64,000 nucleotides of DNA from Planctomycetota bacterium (GTDB lineage Bacteria > Planctomycetota > UBA1135 > GCA-002686595), in assembly GCA_029259635.1 (NCBI GenBank), contig JAJDEU010000056.1, positions 1 through 64,000 of the forward strand. The letters are read 5' to 3'. Position numbers and translations under genes: made by a program. Numbering within the stretch: position 1 is the first letter of the stretch; every line of letters begins with the position of its first letter. Positions 34,326 to 42,652 of this stretch are shown here, in pieces. The notes under the pieces were generated by a model. It was not told the origin of the DNA. It was given only the letters and a program-made list of their open reading frames with translations, and ran no database searches.

Positions 34326-36737
34326 ATGGCTGACAAGCAGGAATCACCGGAAGGCAAGACTCAGAAGACCCGCTCATTCGGGTCTTTTATGCTCTTCATC
34401 ATCATTTTGATCGTCGCCTTGGTCGTGTTCGGTCCGGACCGCTACACCCGCGACAACGACCTGAGCCAAGATGGCTATCTCTACAGCCTCTACACGGGGC
34501 GCATCGAGACCCAGACGATCAAGGGTACCGAGACGGGCTCGAACCTGATTCAGGGCAGGCACTATACCGCCGATGGTGGCGAGCTCGAAAACTTCAAGGT
34601 TCAGTTCGCCGACATCGAGCGCTACGAGCGGGTCTACCAACAGCTCAAAGCCGTCCGCGAGATCCAGAAAATCGATGCGTCGGAGTTGGAAGCCGCTCTA
34701 GCCGGAGGCTGGTACGAGCCGCAGGCCGCGCGCCTGATCACCAAGTTCGAAGAGCGCGCACCCCAGGCGGTTCCCGAGGACTTGACCGGCGACGGGCCGC
34801 CACCGATCAAGAAGCGCGCCGAGATTAAGCGCGATGAGGAGCTGATTGTTCAGGTCTTGGCAAAGTCGAGATCCAACTACCTCAACCAGAATCCCGGAGC
34901 ATCGAGCACACCCTTCCCGCTCGAAGAGCAGAGCCGCATGGTCTGGCTCAACGTCGACGATGTACAAAACGTCGAAGACCTCGGCGCGCTCCTCGCGCAA
35001 GTGGAAGGAAATACGATCAAGGTCGAGCACATCATCCTCGACCTCTCCCCCAAGAAGGGATCCTATTGGGGAACGGCATCCACGCCCTTCTCCACGGCGC
35101 TGATGTATATCGGTCCGTGGATTCTGATCTTCGTCGTATTCATCTTCTTCATGCGCCAGATGCGCTCGCAAGGCGGCGCAGGCGGAGTCATGTCGTTCGG
35201 TCGCTCACGAGCCCAGCTCTATGCGAAAGACAACGACACCGGCACGACCTTCGATGACGTTGCGGGCATGAAGGAAGCCAAGGACGAGGTGCGCGAGCTG
35301 GTCGAGTTCCTCAAGAACCCCGGGCGCTTCGCTCGCATCGGCGGAAGAATTCCGCGCGGCGTGTTGCTCGTCGGCCCGCCCGGCTGCGGCAAGACTCTTC
35401 TCGCGAAAGCGATTGCCGGCGAAGCGGAAGTGCCCTTCTTCTCGATCTCCGGTTCGGACTTCGTCGAGATGTTTGTCGGCGTCGGCGCGAGCCGCGTCCG
35501 CGATCTCTTCAAACAAGCACGCGACAGCAGTCCCTGCATCATCTTCCTCGACGAGATTGACGCCGTCGGTCGCCGTCGCGGCAGTGGCATGGGCGGCGGT
35601 CACGACGAGCGCGAACAGACGCTCAACGCCATCCTCGTCGAGATGGACGGCTTCGGTACCGACAAGGGCATCATCGTCGTCGCGGCCACGAACCGCCCGG
35701 ACGTGCTCGACCCTGCGCTGCTTCGCCCGGGTCGCTTCGACCGCGAAGTCATCATTGAGATGCCCGACTACGAAGAGCGCTTGGCCATTCTCGACGTGCA
35801 CCTCAAGCGCGTCAAAGCCGACAAGAACATCGAACTGGAAGTACTCGCGCGCTCGGCACCCGGTTACTCCGGTGCGGACTTGGCCGCGATCGTCAACGAG
35901 GCGGCGATTATGGCCGTACTGGCAAAGTGCGAGGAAGTGCTCATGGAGCACCTCGAAGAGGCTCGCGACAAAGTGCGCTACGGTCGTCAGCGCAAGTCGG
36001 CCAAGATCGAGAAGACGGACCTTAAGATCACGGCCGTGCACGAAGCCGGTCACGCGGTCGTCGCGTCCAAGTTGGACGGTGTTGACGCTCCGCACAAGAT
36101 CACCATCATTCCGCGCGGACGAGCTCTGGGCTCGACGATGACGGTCCCGGAGAAGGAGAGCTATCACATGCAGAAGAATCGCATGCTCGGTATGCTCGCC
36201 ATGCTCTTTGGAGGTCGAGTCGCGGAAGCCGAATTCTGTGGCGACATCTCTGCCGGGGCTTCCGACGACATCAAGCGCGCGACCGATCTTGCGCGCACGA
36301 TGATCACCGAGCTCGGGATGAGTGAGACGATCGGGCCGATCAACTATGCCGAACGGCAAGGGTCGGACTTCCTCGGTACGGAGATCATGCGCGGCAAGCA
36401 GCACTCCGACGAGATCGCGCGTCAGATCGATGAGGAAGTTCGCGCCGTGATCAACACGGCCTACGAAACCGCGACGAGGATTCTGCGAGAGAATCGCGAT
36501 GAGGTCGCGCAGCTCACCGAAGCGCTTCTGACCTACGAAACCGTCACCGGCGAAGAGATTGTCCGACTCCTTGACGGAGTCTCCGTGGAGGACCTGCGTC
36601 CCAAGGTTGTCGTTGAGCCCGACGACGAGCCTAAAGAGGAGCTCGCGACTCAATCGACCGAGGATAAAGACACTCCCGTTGCCGAAGAGGGTCGAAGCGA
36701 CGACCTACCCGGAAACGCCGGACTCTCTCCCGCCTAA
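34326..36737 (+). CDS. ftsH: ATP-dependent zinc metalloprotease FtsH
   Basis: An 803-residue membrane-anchored AAA+ protease. TM1 is at about 17-37 and TM2 at about 258-280; the periplasmic part between is about 220 residues, roughly three times that of E. coli FtsH. Walker A is GPPGCGKT (about 349-356), Walker B IIFLDEIDAVG, the second-region-of-homology arginines follow RPDVLDPALLRPGRFDR, and the zinc site HEAGH is at about 572-576. It degrades misfolded and regulatory membrane proteins such as LpxC. The C-terminal tail is acidic and Pro/Ser-rich. It is followed within five bases by folP. Confidence 0.96.
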   Translation: MADKQESPEGKTQKTRSFGSFMLFIIILIVALVVFGPDRYTRDNDLSQDGYLYSLYTGRIETQTIKGTETGSNLIQGRHYTADGGELENFKVQFADIERYERVYQQLKAVREIQKIDASELEAALAGGWYEPQAARLITKFEERAPQAVPEDLTGDGPPPIKKRAEIKRDEELIVQVLAKSRSNYLNQNPGASSTPFPLEEQSRMVWLNVDDVQNVEDLGALLAQVEGNTIKVEHIILDLSPKKGSYWGTASTPFSTALMYIGPWILIFVVFIFFMRQMRSQGGAGGVMSFGRSRAQLYAKDNDTGTTFDDVAGMKEAKDEVRELVEFLKNPGRFARIGGRIPRGVLLVGPPGCGKTLLAKAIAGEAEVPFFSISGSDFVEMFVGVGASRVRDLFKQARDSSPCIIFLDEIDAVGRRRGSGMGGGHDEREQTLNAILVEMDGFGTDKGIIVVAATNRPDVLDPALLRPGRFDREVIIEMPDYEERLAILDVHLKRVKADKNIELEVLARSAPGYSGADLAAIVNEAAIMAVLAKCEEVLMEHLEEARDKVRYGRQRKSAKIEKTDLKITAVHEAGHAVVASKLDGVDAPHKITIIPRGRALGSTMTVPEKESYHMQKNRMLGMLAMLFGGRVAEAEFCGDISAGASDDIKRATDLARTMITELGMSETIGPINYAERQGSDFLGTEIMRGKQHSDEIARQIDEEVRAVINTAYETATRILRENRDEVAQLTEALLTYETVTGEEIVRLLDGVSVEDLRPKVVVEPDDEPKEELATQSTEDKDTPVAEEGRSDDLPGNAGLSPA

Positions 36738-36742
36738 AACCT

Positions 36743-37885
36743 GTGGAAGCCGGCATCGAGCTCGTCTTCGGCGCCAGCGCCGTTCGACTCGAGCCGCGCT
36801 CAATCCCCGTCCGGTCGATGGCCGCGGGGCTTTCGGCCTCGGTCTGGGACCCGAACCGAGTGCGCGTGGTTTTCCGATCGAGCGCCGCCTCCGCCGACGA
36901 TCTCTCCGCTTTAGCCGGCTTGGCGAGTCTCGCGCTCACCGAACTTGAAGCTGGCCTGAACTTGCTCGAATGCCGCCGTGAAGAGCTCTCCCTTCTGGCG
37001 GAACAAAGACCGACGGCCGCGGTCTTGCTCGCCTCGAGTGACGCTGCGAGCCGAGCTCTGGTGCCCCCCAAGCTGATGGGCATTCTCAACGTCACACCGG
37101 ACAGCTTCTCCGATGGCGGCGACTTCACCGACGTCGTCCGTGCGACCGAGCGCGCGCGCGCGATGGTCGCTGCCGGTGCCGACCTGATCGACATCGGCGG
37201 AGAATCCACCCGCCCCGGCTCCGAGCCCGTCGCTGAGGCCGCCGAACTCGACCGCGTTCTTCCGGTAATCGAGTCCATTCGAAGCGCGGGAATCGAGACG
37301 CCAATCAGCATCGATACCCGCAAATCCGAAGTCGCGGGCCGGGCCATTGCCGCTGGAGCGAACTGGGTCAACGACACCAGCGCCGGCAGCTATGACTCGG
37401 CCATGCTCGCCACGGTCAGCGAACTGGCTTGTCCCTACGTCGCCATGCACATGCGCGGCACGCCGCGCAATATGCAGGAGGCGCCTCGGTACGAGGATCC
37501 CGTCCACGAGATCTTGTGCTGGCTGCGCGAGCGCTCCGCGCTGTGCCTCGCTGCAGGCATCAGCCCCACGAATCTCGTCTTGGATCCAGGAATCGGATTC
37601 GGCAAGCGCCCCCAAGACAATGTCGAGCTGGTTCGGCGCACGGCCGAGCTGCGCTCCCTCGGTGTTCCCATTCTAAGCGGTGTTTCGCGCAAAGCCTTTT
37701 TGGGACAATTAGCCGGCGTTGAATCGCCGAGGGCCAGGACCGGAGCAACGGCCGCAGCCGTCAGCTTGTGCGTCGCTGGCGGCGCGGAGATTCTCCGCGT
37801 GCACGACGTCGAGCTCGCCGCGCAAGTCATCGCCGTCACCGCTGCTCACTCCGGACTCTTTCCCAAAGACCTCTACCAACCGTGA
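36743..37885 (+). CDS. folP: Dihydropteroate synthase with N-terminal extension
   Basis: A 380-residue protein; typical DHPS is about 280. The catalytic TIM barrel begins near residue 108 with LMGILNVTPDSFSDGG and continues IDIGGESTRPGSEPV, ISIDTRKSEVA, NDTSAG, MHMRGTPRNMQ, LDPGIGFGK and PILSGVSRKAFLG, so the pterin and pABA sites are intact. The first 105 residues include a helical Leu-rich stretch of the kind seen in the small extra N-terminal domain of some bacterial DHPS. It joins pABA to 6-hydroxymethyl-dihydropterin diphosphate in folate synthesis. The stop overlaps the GTG of the next gene. Confidence 0.95.
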   Translation: MEAGIELVFGASAVRLEPRSIPVRSMAAGLSASVWDPNRVRVVFRSSAASADDLSALAGLASLALTELEAGLNLLECRREELSLLAEQRPTAAVLLASSDAASRALVPPKLMGILNVTPDSFSDGGDFTDVVRATERARAMVAAGADLIDIGGESTRPGSEPVAEAAELDRVLPVIESIRSAGIETPISIDTRKSEVAGRAIAAGANWVNDTSAGSYDSAMLATVSELACPYVAMHMRGTPRNMQEAPRYEDPVHEILCWLRERSALCLAAGISPTNLVLDPGIGFGKRPQDNVELVRRTAELRSLGVPILSGVSRKAFLGQLAGVESPRARTGATAAAVSLCVAGGAEILRVHDVELAAQVIAVTAAHSGLFPKDLYQP

Positions 37886-39897
37886 ATCAACTCTTCGGCT
37901 GGGCTCTCCAAGCCCTGATTCTCACCGTCGGCATCTATCTGTTCCTGCGCTTCGTTCGAACGACGCGCGGCAGCCGACTGATTCGCGGCATGGTGGTCTC
38001 CGTCTCCATCGGAGTGCTCGGTCTCTGGGGACTCGCCAAGTGGCTCGAGCTGGAAGAGCTCAACTATCTCTTTCAGAGCATCGCCGGTTACGTCGTTGTG
38101 ATCTTCGCGATCCTCTTTCAACCGGAGCTGCGGCGCGGCATCTCGCAAATCGGCGAGCGCCAGCTGATCGGTCGGCTGCGGCGGCGCATGCAGGACGACG
38201 TTCTCGAAGAAGTCACGAAAGCCGTGACCGCGATGGCCGCACGTCGGCACGGCGCACTCATCGCATTCGAACGCGAATCGCCGCTCAATATCTACGTCGA
38301 AGGTGGCGTAGCGATGGACAGCGCCGTCGCCCGCCTGGTCCTCGAGACTCTGTTCTATCCCGGCGGTGCGCTCCACGACGGTGCGGTGATCGTGCGCAAG
38401 GATCGAATCGCCGCGGCATCGTGCCTCTTCCCGCTCACGAAGAATCCAGAGTTCTCGAGACTGCGCGGCACGCGTCACCGAGCCGCACTCGGCTTGACCG
38501 AAGAGACCGATGCCATCACCGTCGCTGCGTCCGAGGAGAGCGGCGCGATCTCTGTCTGCAGCAACGGCGTCATCCAGGAGAATGTCGCACCGTCCAAGTT
38601 GAAGCAGGTCTTGAGAGCGACGCTTGGCTCCGGCGAACTCACCGATGAAGACACCGAAGAATCGCGCAGCTGGTTCTTGAGCTCGCTGCCGCTGCTCAAG
38701 CAAGACTTCTTGTGGATCGTCGCATCGTTACTCATTGGTGTCGGCATCCTGTTCATCGCCCACCGGGACATGAGCGTCACCAGAAAGTTCACGCTTCGAC
38801 TAGTGCAACGCGCTCGGGACGCCGAAGCCGATCCGCTGGGCGGCGAGCTCGCGCTGGTCCTTCCCGATCACCTTCGACTGGCTTCTACCTTTCGAGGCGC
38901 ACCGCTTGAGATCGAAGTCTCCGGCACGCGTGGACAACAGATCGACTTTGGAGCGGCCCCGGCCGGCGTGATGGAGTTCGAAGAGCTCGAGCCCGGCCAA
39001 CGCCTGCTCAGCTTGTCCGCCATCGACTGGCGTCACGATGCCATCGGCTTGCGCTACGGCTGGGGTGCCAATACTCCGCCGCAGGTCGAGATCGAGCTCA
39101 TCGCGCTCAAGACTTTCCGCCTCGAGCCGGAGCTCGCCGTGATCGATCCGACGAATCTCGATCCGCGATATGAAGTACGCACGAGCGAGATCCAGTTCGA
39201 TCGCAGTGAGATCTCACTCATCGGGCCGATCGACGCGCTCGAGAAGCTCGAATCCGGAGAGCTGGCGCTGCGGCTCGCGCCCATCGTGCTCACCGCCGAA
39301 GACTCCTCCGATCTCCGCGACCGGCTCAACATCCACGACTCGCTTGCGAGCCTCGACATTTCGATCGAGGGCGGAGAGCTGATTGGCGTAACGCTCCCGA
39401 TCGTTCCGGCGCTCCGCAACCTGGGCGCGGTCTCACCGGAGGTGGCGCTGATCTGCATGGACCCTGCGCTGACGGCAGAACTCTCGCGCTGGACGCTGCC
39501 GGAAAACGGTCAGACCGCGCGCTTCTCCATCCTGACCTCCGGCCTGCTACCGACCACCATCGACTCGGCCTCTCCGATCGGTCGAGATCGCACCACGGCG
39601 ATCCGAAACTTCGTGAATGAGAACCTCTACGTGTTCGTCGATGTCGCCGAACTCCCCCCGCCCGGCGAAGGGCACGCTGTCCCTCTGCGTTGGGGTTGGC
39701 GACTCAACTGGCGTGAGTCGCTCGACTCGCTCGGCTTCGACCGAGGAACTCTGGGCGTTCGCGAATCTCTCGATGTCCGGCTAGAGAGCGCTGCCGAAGT
39801 CCTCCTCGAGGAATCAAAGACCGAGACTGAGCTTCCGAATGGAGAGCTCAGCCCGCAAACTGGCTCCACGGCTGACGATTCTGAATCCGGATTCTGA
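37882..39897 (+). CDS. cdaA: Diadenylate cyclase CdaA fused to a YbbR/CdaR-like region
   Basis: A 671-residue protein from a GTG start overlapping folP. Three N-terminal helices (about 5-80) precede the DAC domain: GGALHDGAVIV carries DGA (166-168) and GTRHRAALG carries RHR (198-200), both needed for c-di-AMP synthesis from two ATP. After a linker, a fourth membrane helix (about 274-293) leads to about 375 extracytoplasmic residues with repeated beta-rich segments (PLEIEVSGTRGQQIDF; VRTSEIQFDRSEISLIGP; LNIHDSLASLDISIEGG) in the style of YbbR repeats. Separate CdaA and CdaR (YbbR) proteins do this in Firmicutes. glmM follows, as in cdaA-cdaR-glmM operons. Confidence 0.9.
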   Translation: MNQLFGWALQALILTVGIYLFLRFVRTTRGSRLIRGMVVSVSIGVLGLWGLAKWLELEELNYLFQSIAGYVVVIFAILFQPELRRGISQIGERQLIGRLRRRMQDDVLEEVTKAVTAMAARRHGALIAFERESPLNIYVEGGVAMDSAVARLVLETLFYPGGALHDGAVIVRKDRIAAASCLFPLTKNPEFSRLRGTRHRAALGLTEETDAITVAASEESGAISVCSNGVIQENVAPSKLKQVLRATLGSGELTDEDTEESRSWFLSSLPLLKQDFLWIVASLLIGVGILFIAHRDMSVTRKFTLRLVQRARDAEADPLGGELALVLPDHLRLASTFRGAPLEIEVSGTRGQQIDFGAAPAGVMEFEELEPGQRLLSLSAIDWRHDAIGLRYGWGANTPPQVEIELIALKTFRLEPELAVIDPTNLDPRYEVRTSEIQFDRSEISLIGPIDALEKLESGELALRLAPIVLTAEDSSDLRDRLNIHDSLASLDISIEGGELIGVTLPIVPALRNLGAVSPEVALICMDPALTAELSRWTLPENGQTARFSILTSGLLPTTIDSASPIGRDRTTAIRNFVNENLYVFVDVAELPPPGEGHAVPLRWGWRLNWRESLDSLGFDRGTLGVRESLDVRLESAAEVLLEESKTETELPNGELSPQTGSTADDSESGF

Positions 39898-39947
39898 ACG
39901 TCGTTCGCACGAAGCGAAGATCGAGAGCTAACAGGAGACGACACCAA

Positions 39948-41306
39948 TTGAGCGCGACCAAGTTGTTTGGCACCGATGGCATTCGAGGACTAGCGGGCAG
40001 TGGTTGGTTGGCGCCGGAGGGAGCCTCCGCCGTGGGCTTGGCCGCTGGGCGAGTCCTCGCTCGAGCCGCGAAATCTTCCGGCGAGCTGCGAGCCGTACTC
40101 GGCCATGACGGTCGGCGATCGGGCCCGGGTCTCGAGCACGGCCTGGCTCGAGGGCTTCGAGCGGCGGGCTACGAAGTTCGAAGCGCCGGGCTGATTACCA
40201 CTCCCGGCTTAGCGACGGTCGCGCGGCTCTTTGAAGAAGACCTAGCCATCATGGTCAGCGCGTCGCACAACCCCGCCGCGGACAACGGGATCAAGATCTT
40301 CGGGCCGCGCGGTGAAAAGCTGTCGGACGAGCTCGAGCAATTGATCGAACTCGAGCTCTTCAATGATCCGTCGCCCGCCCCCGCCGGCGACCCGCCGCGC
40401 GTTGACGAGCTGCTCGACGCGACTTACATCGAAGCGCTGGTGGAGAGCACGAACGGACTCGACTTGACCGGTCTCAAGCTTGTCATCGACTGTGCCAACG
40501 GCGCCGGAAGTCCGATCGCACCCAAAGTGTTTCGAGAGCTCGGTGCCGAAGTCGTCGCCATCGGCTCGTCGCCGAACGGCGACAATATCAATGACGGTTT
40601 TGGCGCGACTCATCCCGAGCCGCTCATGCAGGCCGTCACCGAACACGGCGCGCAGATCGGCATTGCGCTCGACGGAGATGGCGACCGCTGCATCCTGGTG
40701 GATGAGACCGGCAGCATCGTTAGCGGAGATGCGATCCTGATGATCTGCGGGCGTGACCTCGCGGCGCGCGGTCGACTCGGCAAGATGCAAATCGTCGCGA
40801 CGGTGATGAGCAATCGCGGCCTGCACCGCGCACTGCGTGACCATGGAGTCGGCGTCACCACGGTCGGAGTCGGCGATCGCGCGGTCGTCGAGTGCTTGCG
40901 CAAACAAGAGATCGAGCTCGGCGGCGAGCAATCCGGCCACATCATCTTCGGTTCGGATTTTCACTTCGTCGGGGATGGCACCTACACCGCGCTCCGCATC
41001 TTGGATGCCATGCGTCGAGCGTCACAGTCGCTCTCGGCGATGGCCGCCCCCTTCGAGGCCTTCCCGCAGGTACTCATCAACCGAACCGTCGATAAGAAGC
41101 CGCCGCTGAAGGATCTCGCCGAGGTTCAAGCCGCCGTTACGGCCATCGAGAACGAGCTCGGCGAGAACGGCCGCGTCCTGCTTCGCTATTCGGGCACGGA
41201 AGCGCTGGCGCGTGTCATGGTCGAGGGGCCCGATCGCGATTGGATTCAATCGAAAGCCGATGAGCTCGCCAACCTCGTCGTTAGCTCCATTCGCTCCGCG
41301 CCGTGA
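39948..41306 (+). CDS. glmM: Phosphoglucosamine mutase
   Basis: A 452-residue alpha-D-phosphohexomutase that interconverts glucosamine-6-phosphate and glucosamine-1-phosphate for UDP-GlcNAc. The TTG start is preceded by AGGAGA. KLFGTDGIRG opens the protein, the phosphoserine loop is SASHNPAADNG (catalytic Ser about 106), the magnesium site is DGDGDR, the sugar-binding loop GGEQSGHI and the phosphate-binding RYSGTE. All are intact. GlmM binds CdaA and inhibits it in some Firmicutes, and the adjacency here suggests a similar control. tsaB starts in its stop codon. Confidence 0.96.
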   Translation: MSATKLFGTDGIRGLAGSGWLAPEGASAVGLAAGRVLARAAKSSGELRAVLGHDGRRSGPGLEHGLARGLRAAGYEVRSAGLITTPGLATVARLFEEDLAIMVSASHNPAADNGIKIFGPRGEKLSDELEQLIELELFNDPSPAPAGDPPRVDELLDATYIEALVESTNGLDLTGLKLVIDCANGAGSPIAPKVFRELGAEVVAIGSSPNGDNINDGFGATHPEPLMQAVTEHGAQIGIALDGDGDRCILVDETGSIVSGDAILMICGRDLAARGRLGKMQIVATVMSNRGLHRALRDHGVGVTTVGVGDRAVVECLRKQEIELGGEQSGHIIFGSDFHFVGDGTYTALRILDAMRRASQSLSAMAAPFEAFPQVLINRTVDKKPPLKDLAEVQAAVTAIENELGENGRVLLRYSGTEALARVMVEGPDRDWIQSKADELANLVVSSIRSAP

Positions 41307-41956
41307 TCGAGATCGCGCTCGAAGCCTCCGGGCGCCCGGGCTCGGTTGCCGCTAGGTCGGGTGAGCGCCTGCTCGAGCTCGAGCTCTCGAAAGAGAGCGC
41401 GCATGCGAGTGACCTCATGGGCGCGCTCGACGGGCTCTTCCAAAAGCTCGATGCCAAGCCCGGAGAACTTTCGTCAGTCTTCGTGGGTGTCGGGCCCGGT
41501 AGCTTCACCGGACTGCGCGTCGCCATCGCAACGGCACAGGGCTTAGCTCGCGGAACCAATGCGCGAATGCGCGGAGTGCCCTCCTTCGAAGCCTTTGCTT
41601 TTAGCGCGCTCGAACCCGGCCAAGAAGCCTTCATCGTCTGCGATGCCTATTCCTCCGAGCTCTACTTGGCGCACTATCGTCGAGAGTCGAGCGAAGTCAG
41701 CTGCATCACCGCACCCCACGTCGTAGCTGCCGGTCCGCTCGACGTTCCTCCGCATGCACTGGTGTTCGGAGACGAAAAGGGATTGCGCGCTGCAGGGCTC
41801 GCCGATCACGCGAACAGCGGAGCCTATCGTTCACCGGCTGCGGGTTCCGTGCTCGAGCTCGGCGCCATGCGGTTGGCGAAGCATGGGCAGCAACTGCCCG
41901 AATCCATCGAACCGCTCTACTTGCGGCCCTTTGCGGCGAAGAAGCGCCGGCGCTAG
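41303..41956 (+). CDS. tsaB: tRNA threonylcarbamoyladenosine biosynthesis protein TsaB
   Basis: A 217-residue ASKHA-fold protein of the TsaB (YeaZ) family. The N-terminus IEIALEASGRPGSVAA and the signature VGPGSFTGLRVAIATAQGL are clear. TsaB has no enzyme activity of its own and acts as a scaffold for TsaD and TsaE in t6A tRNA modification. The GTG start overlaps the glmM stop by four bases. The C-terminus is short and basic (KKRRR). Confidence 0.92.
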   Translation: MIEIALEASGRPGSVAARSGERLLELELSKESAHASDLMGALDGLFQKLDAKPGELSSVFVGVGPGSFTGLRVAIATAQGLARGTNARMRGVPSFEAFAFSALEPGQEAFIVCDAYSSELYLAHYRRESSEVSCITAPHVVAAGPLDVPPHALVFGDEKGLRAAGLADHANSGAYRSPAAGSVLELGAMRLAKHGQQLPESIEPLYLRPFAAKKRRR

Positions 41957-42056
41957 AACACCGCTCTTCGGTCCTCGCAGCGGCTACGTCTACGAAGAGC
42001 GCCTACGAAGAGAGCCGCGTACTCCGCGAGGAAGCACCCGGCTCAGTGTGTGATCT

Positions 42057-42082
42057 GCCGAGCCCACCGGAGTGCGCTCGGC
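42057..42082. terminator. Hairpin between tsaB and the histone-like gene
   Basis: GCCGAGC (42057-42063) pairs with GCTCGGC (42076-42082), and inside the loop CAC and GTG can pair around CGGA. It lies between the converging genes and could act for either. No U-run follows on either side. Confidence 0.4.
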
Positions 42083-42095
42083 TGGATTCGTCGAC

Positions 42096-42356
42096 CTACA
42101 GGTCGTGCGGACGAAGCGTACGGCGACCGTTATTGGTTGCACGTGCTTCAGCGCCAGCGATCATCTCGCGGACAACCGAGTCGAGCGCGCTGTAAAACTC
42201 GCCCGAAACGTTGAGGTCTGCGGCGGCTTTCGTGCGGCTCTTGCTGATGATCAAGTCACCAGTCTTTTTCTTACCCCGAGCTTTGGCCTTTGCCTTGCCC
42301 TTGGTTGCCGTCTTCTTCGTCGCGCGCTTCGCCTTCTTCGCTTTTCTCTTAGCCAT
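42096..42356 (-). CDS. Bacterial histone-fold-like protein with Lys/Ala-rich N-terminal tail
   Basis: An 86-residue basic protein. Residues 1-32 are a Lys/Ala/Arg/Thr tail (KKTATKGKAKAKARGKKK), like histone H1 tails. Residues 33-86 contain SKSRTKAAADLNVSGEF leading to a long helix (YSALDSVVREMIAGAEARA) and end in NNGRRTLRPHDL, which resembles the central helix and the R-T-hydrophobic-x-P-x-D-L loop of single-histone-fold proteins found in bacteria (DUF1931-like and Bd0055-type). The third helix of a canonical fold would be missing or minimal, since the protein ends at that loop. It should bind and compact DNA. It is transcribed divergently from alr. Confidence 0.72.
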   Translation of the reverse strand: MAKRKAKKAKRATKKTATKGKAKAKARGKKKTGDLIISKSRTKAAADLNVSGEFYSALDSVVREMIAGAEARATNNGRRTLRPHDL

Positions 42357-42505
42357 ATTGATTGTCTCTCTTTGTTCCCCTTGCGGGTTGTACCTTTTCT
42401 TTTCCCCTCGCGATCACGGCGATTTGCACGAGCAAAAAGCTCATGCGCGCCGCCATCACTTGAAGGCCTCGAGAACAGGCACTCGGTTCCGTAAACGCAA
42501 GGACG

Positions 42506-42534
42506 AGAATGGGAACGTCGAGACACAGTGTCAA
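42506..42534 (-). promoter_or_regulatory. Candidate promoter of the histone-like gene with palindrome
   Basis: On the minus strand a perfect -35 TTGACA (42534-42529) is followed by 17 bases and CATTCT (42511-42506) as a weak -10. The perfect 11-base palindrome GACACAGTGTC (42522-42532) overlaps the -35 and is an operator candidate. The leader to the ATG would be about 140 bases. The remaining spacer toward alr is T-rich with no second clear promoter. Confidence 0.4.
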
Positions 42535-42652
42535 CATAGCGATTGACTCAATTTGAGCTTTTTTCGCCGGATTCAGGCTCCATTCAGGAAAGTAAAAATT
42601 CGTCCAGAGCGCGCCCATTGGACCGAGTCGAACCTCGGCGTATGCTTTTGAT

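Noticed and set aside
35205..36653. Long minus-strand open frame of 482 codons opposite ftsH
   Set aside because: It mirrors a strongly conserved gene; such frames arise from GC-rich codon use, and its translation shows no family motif.
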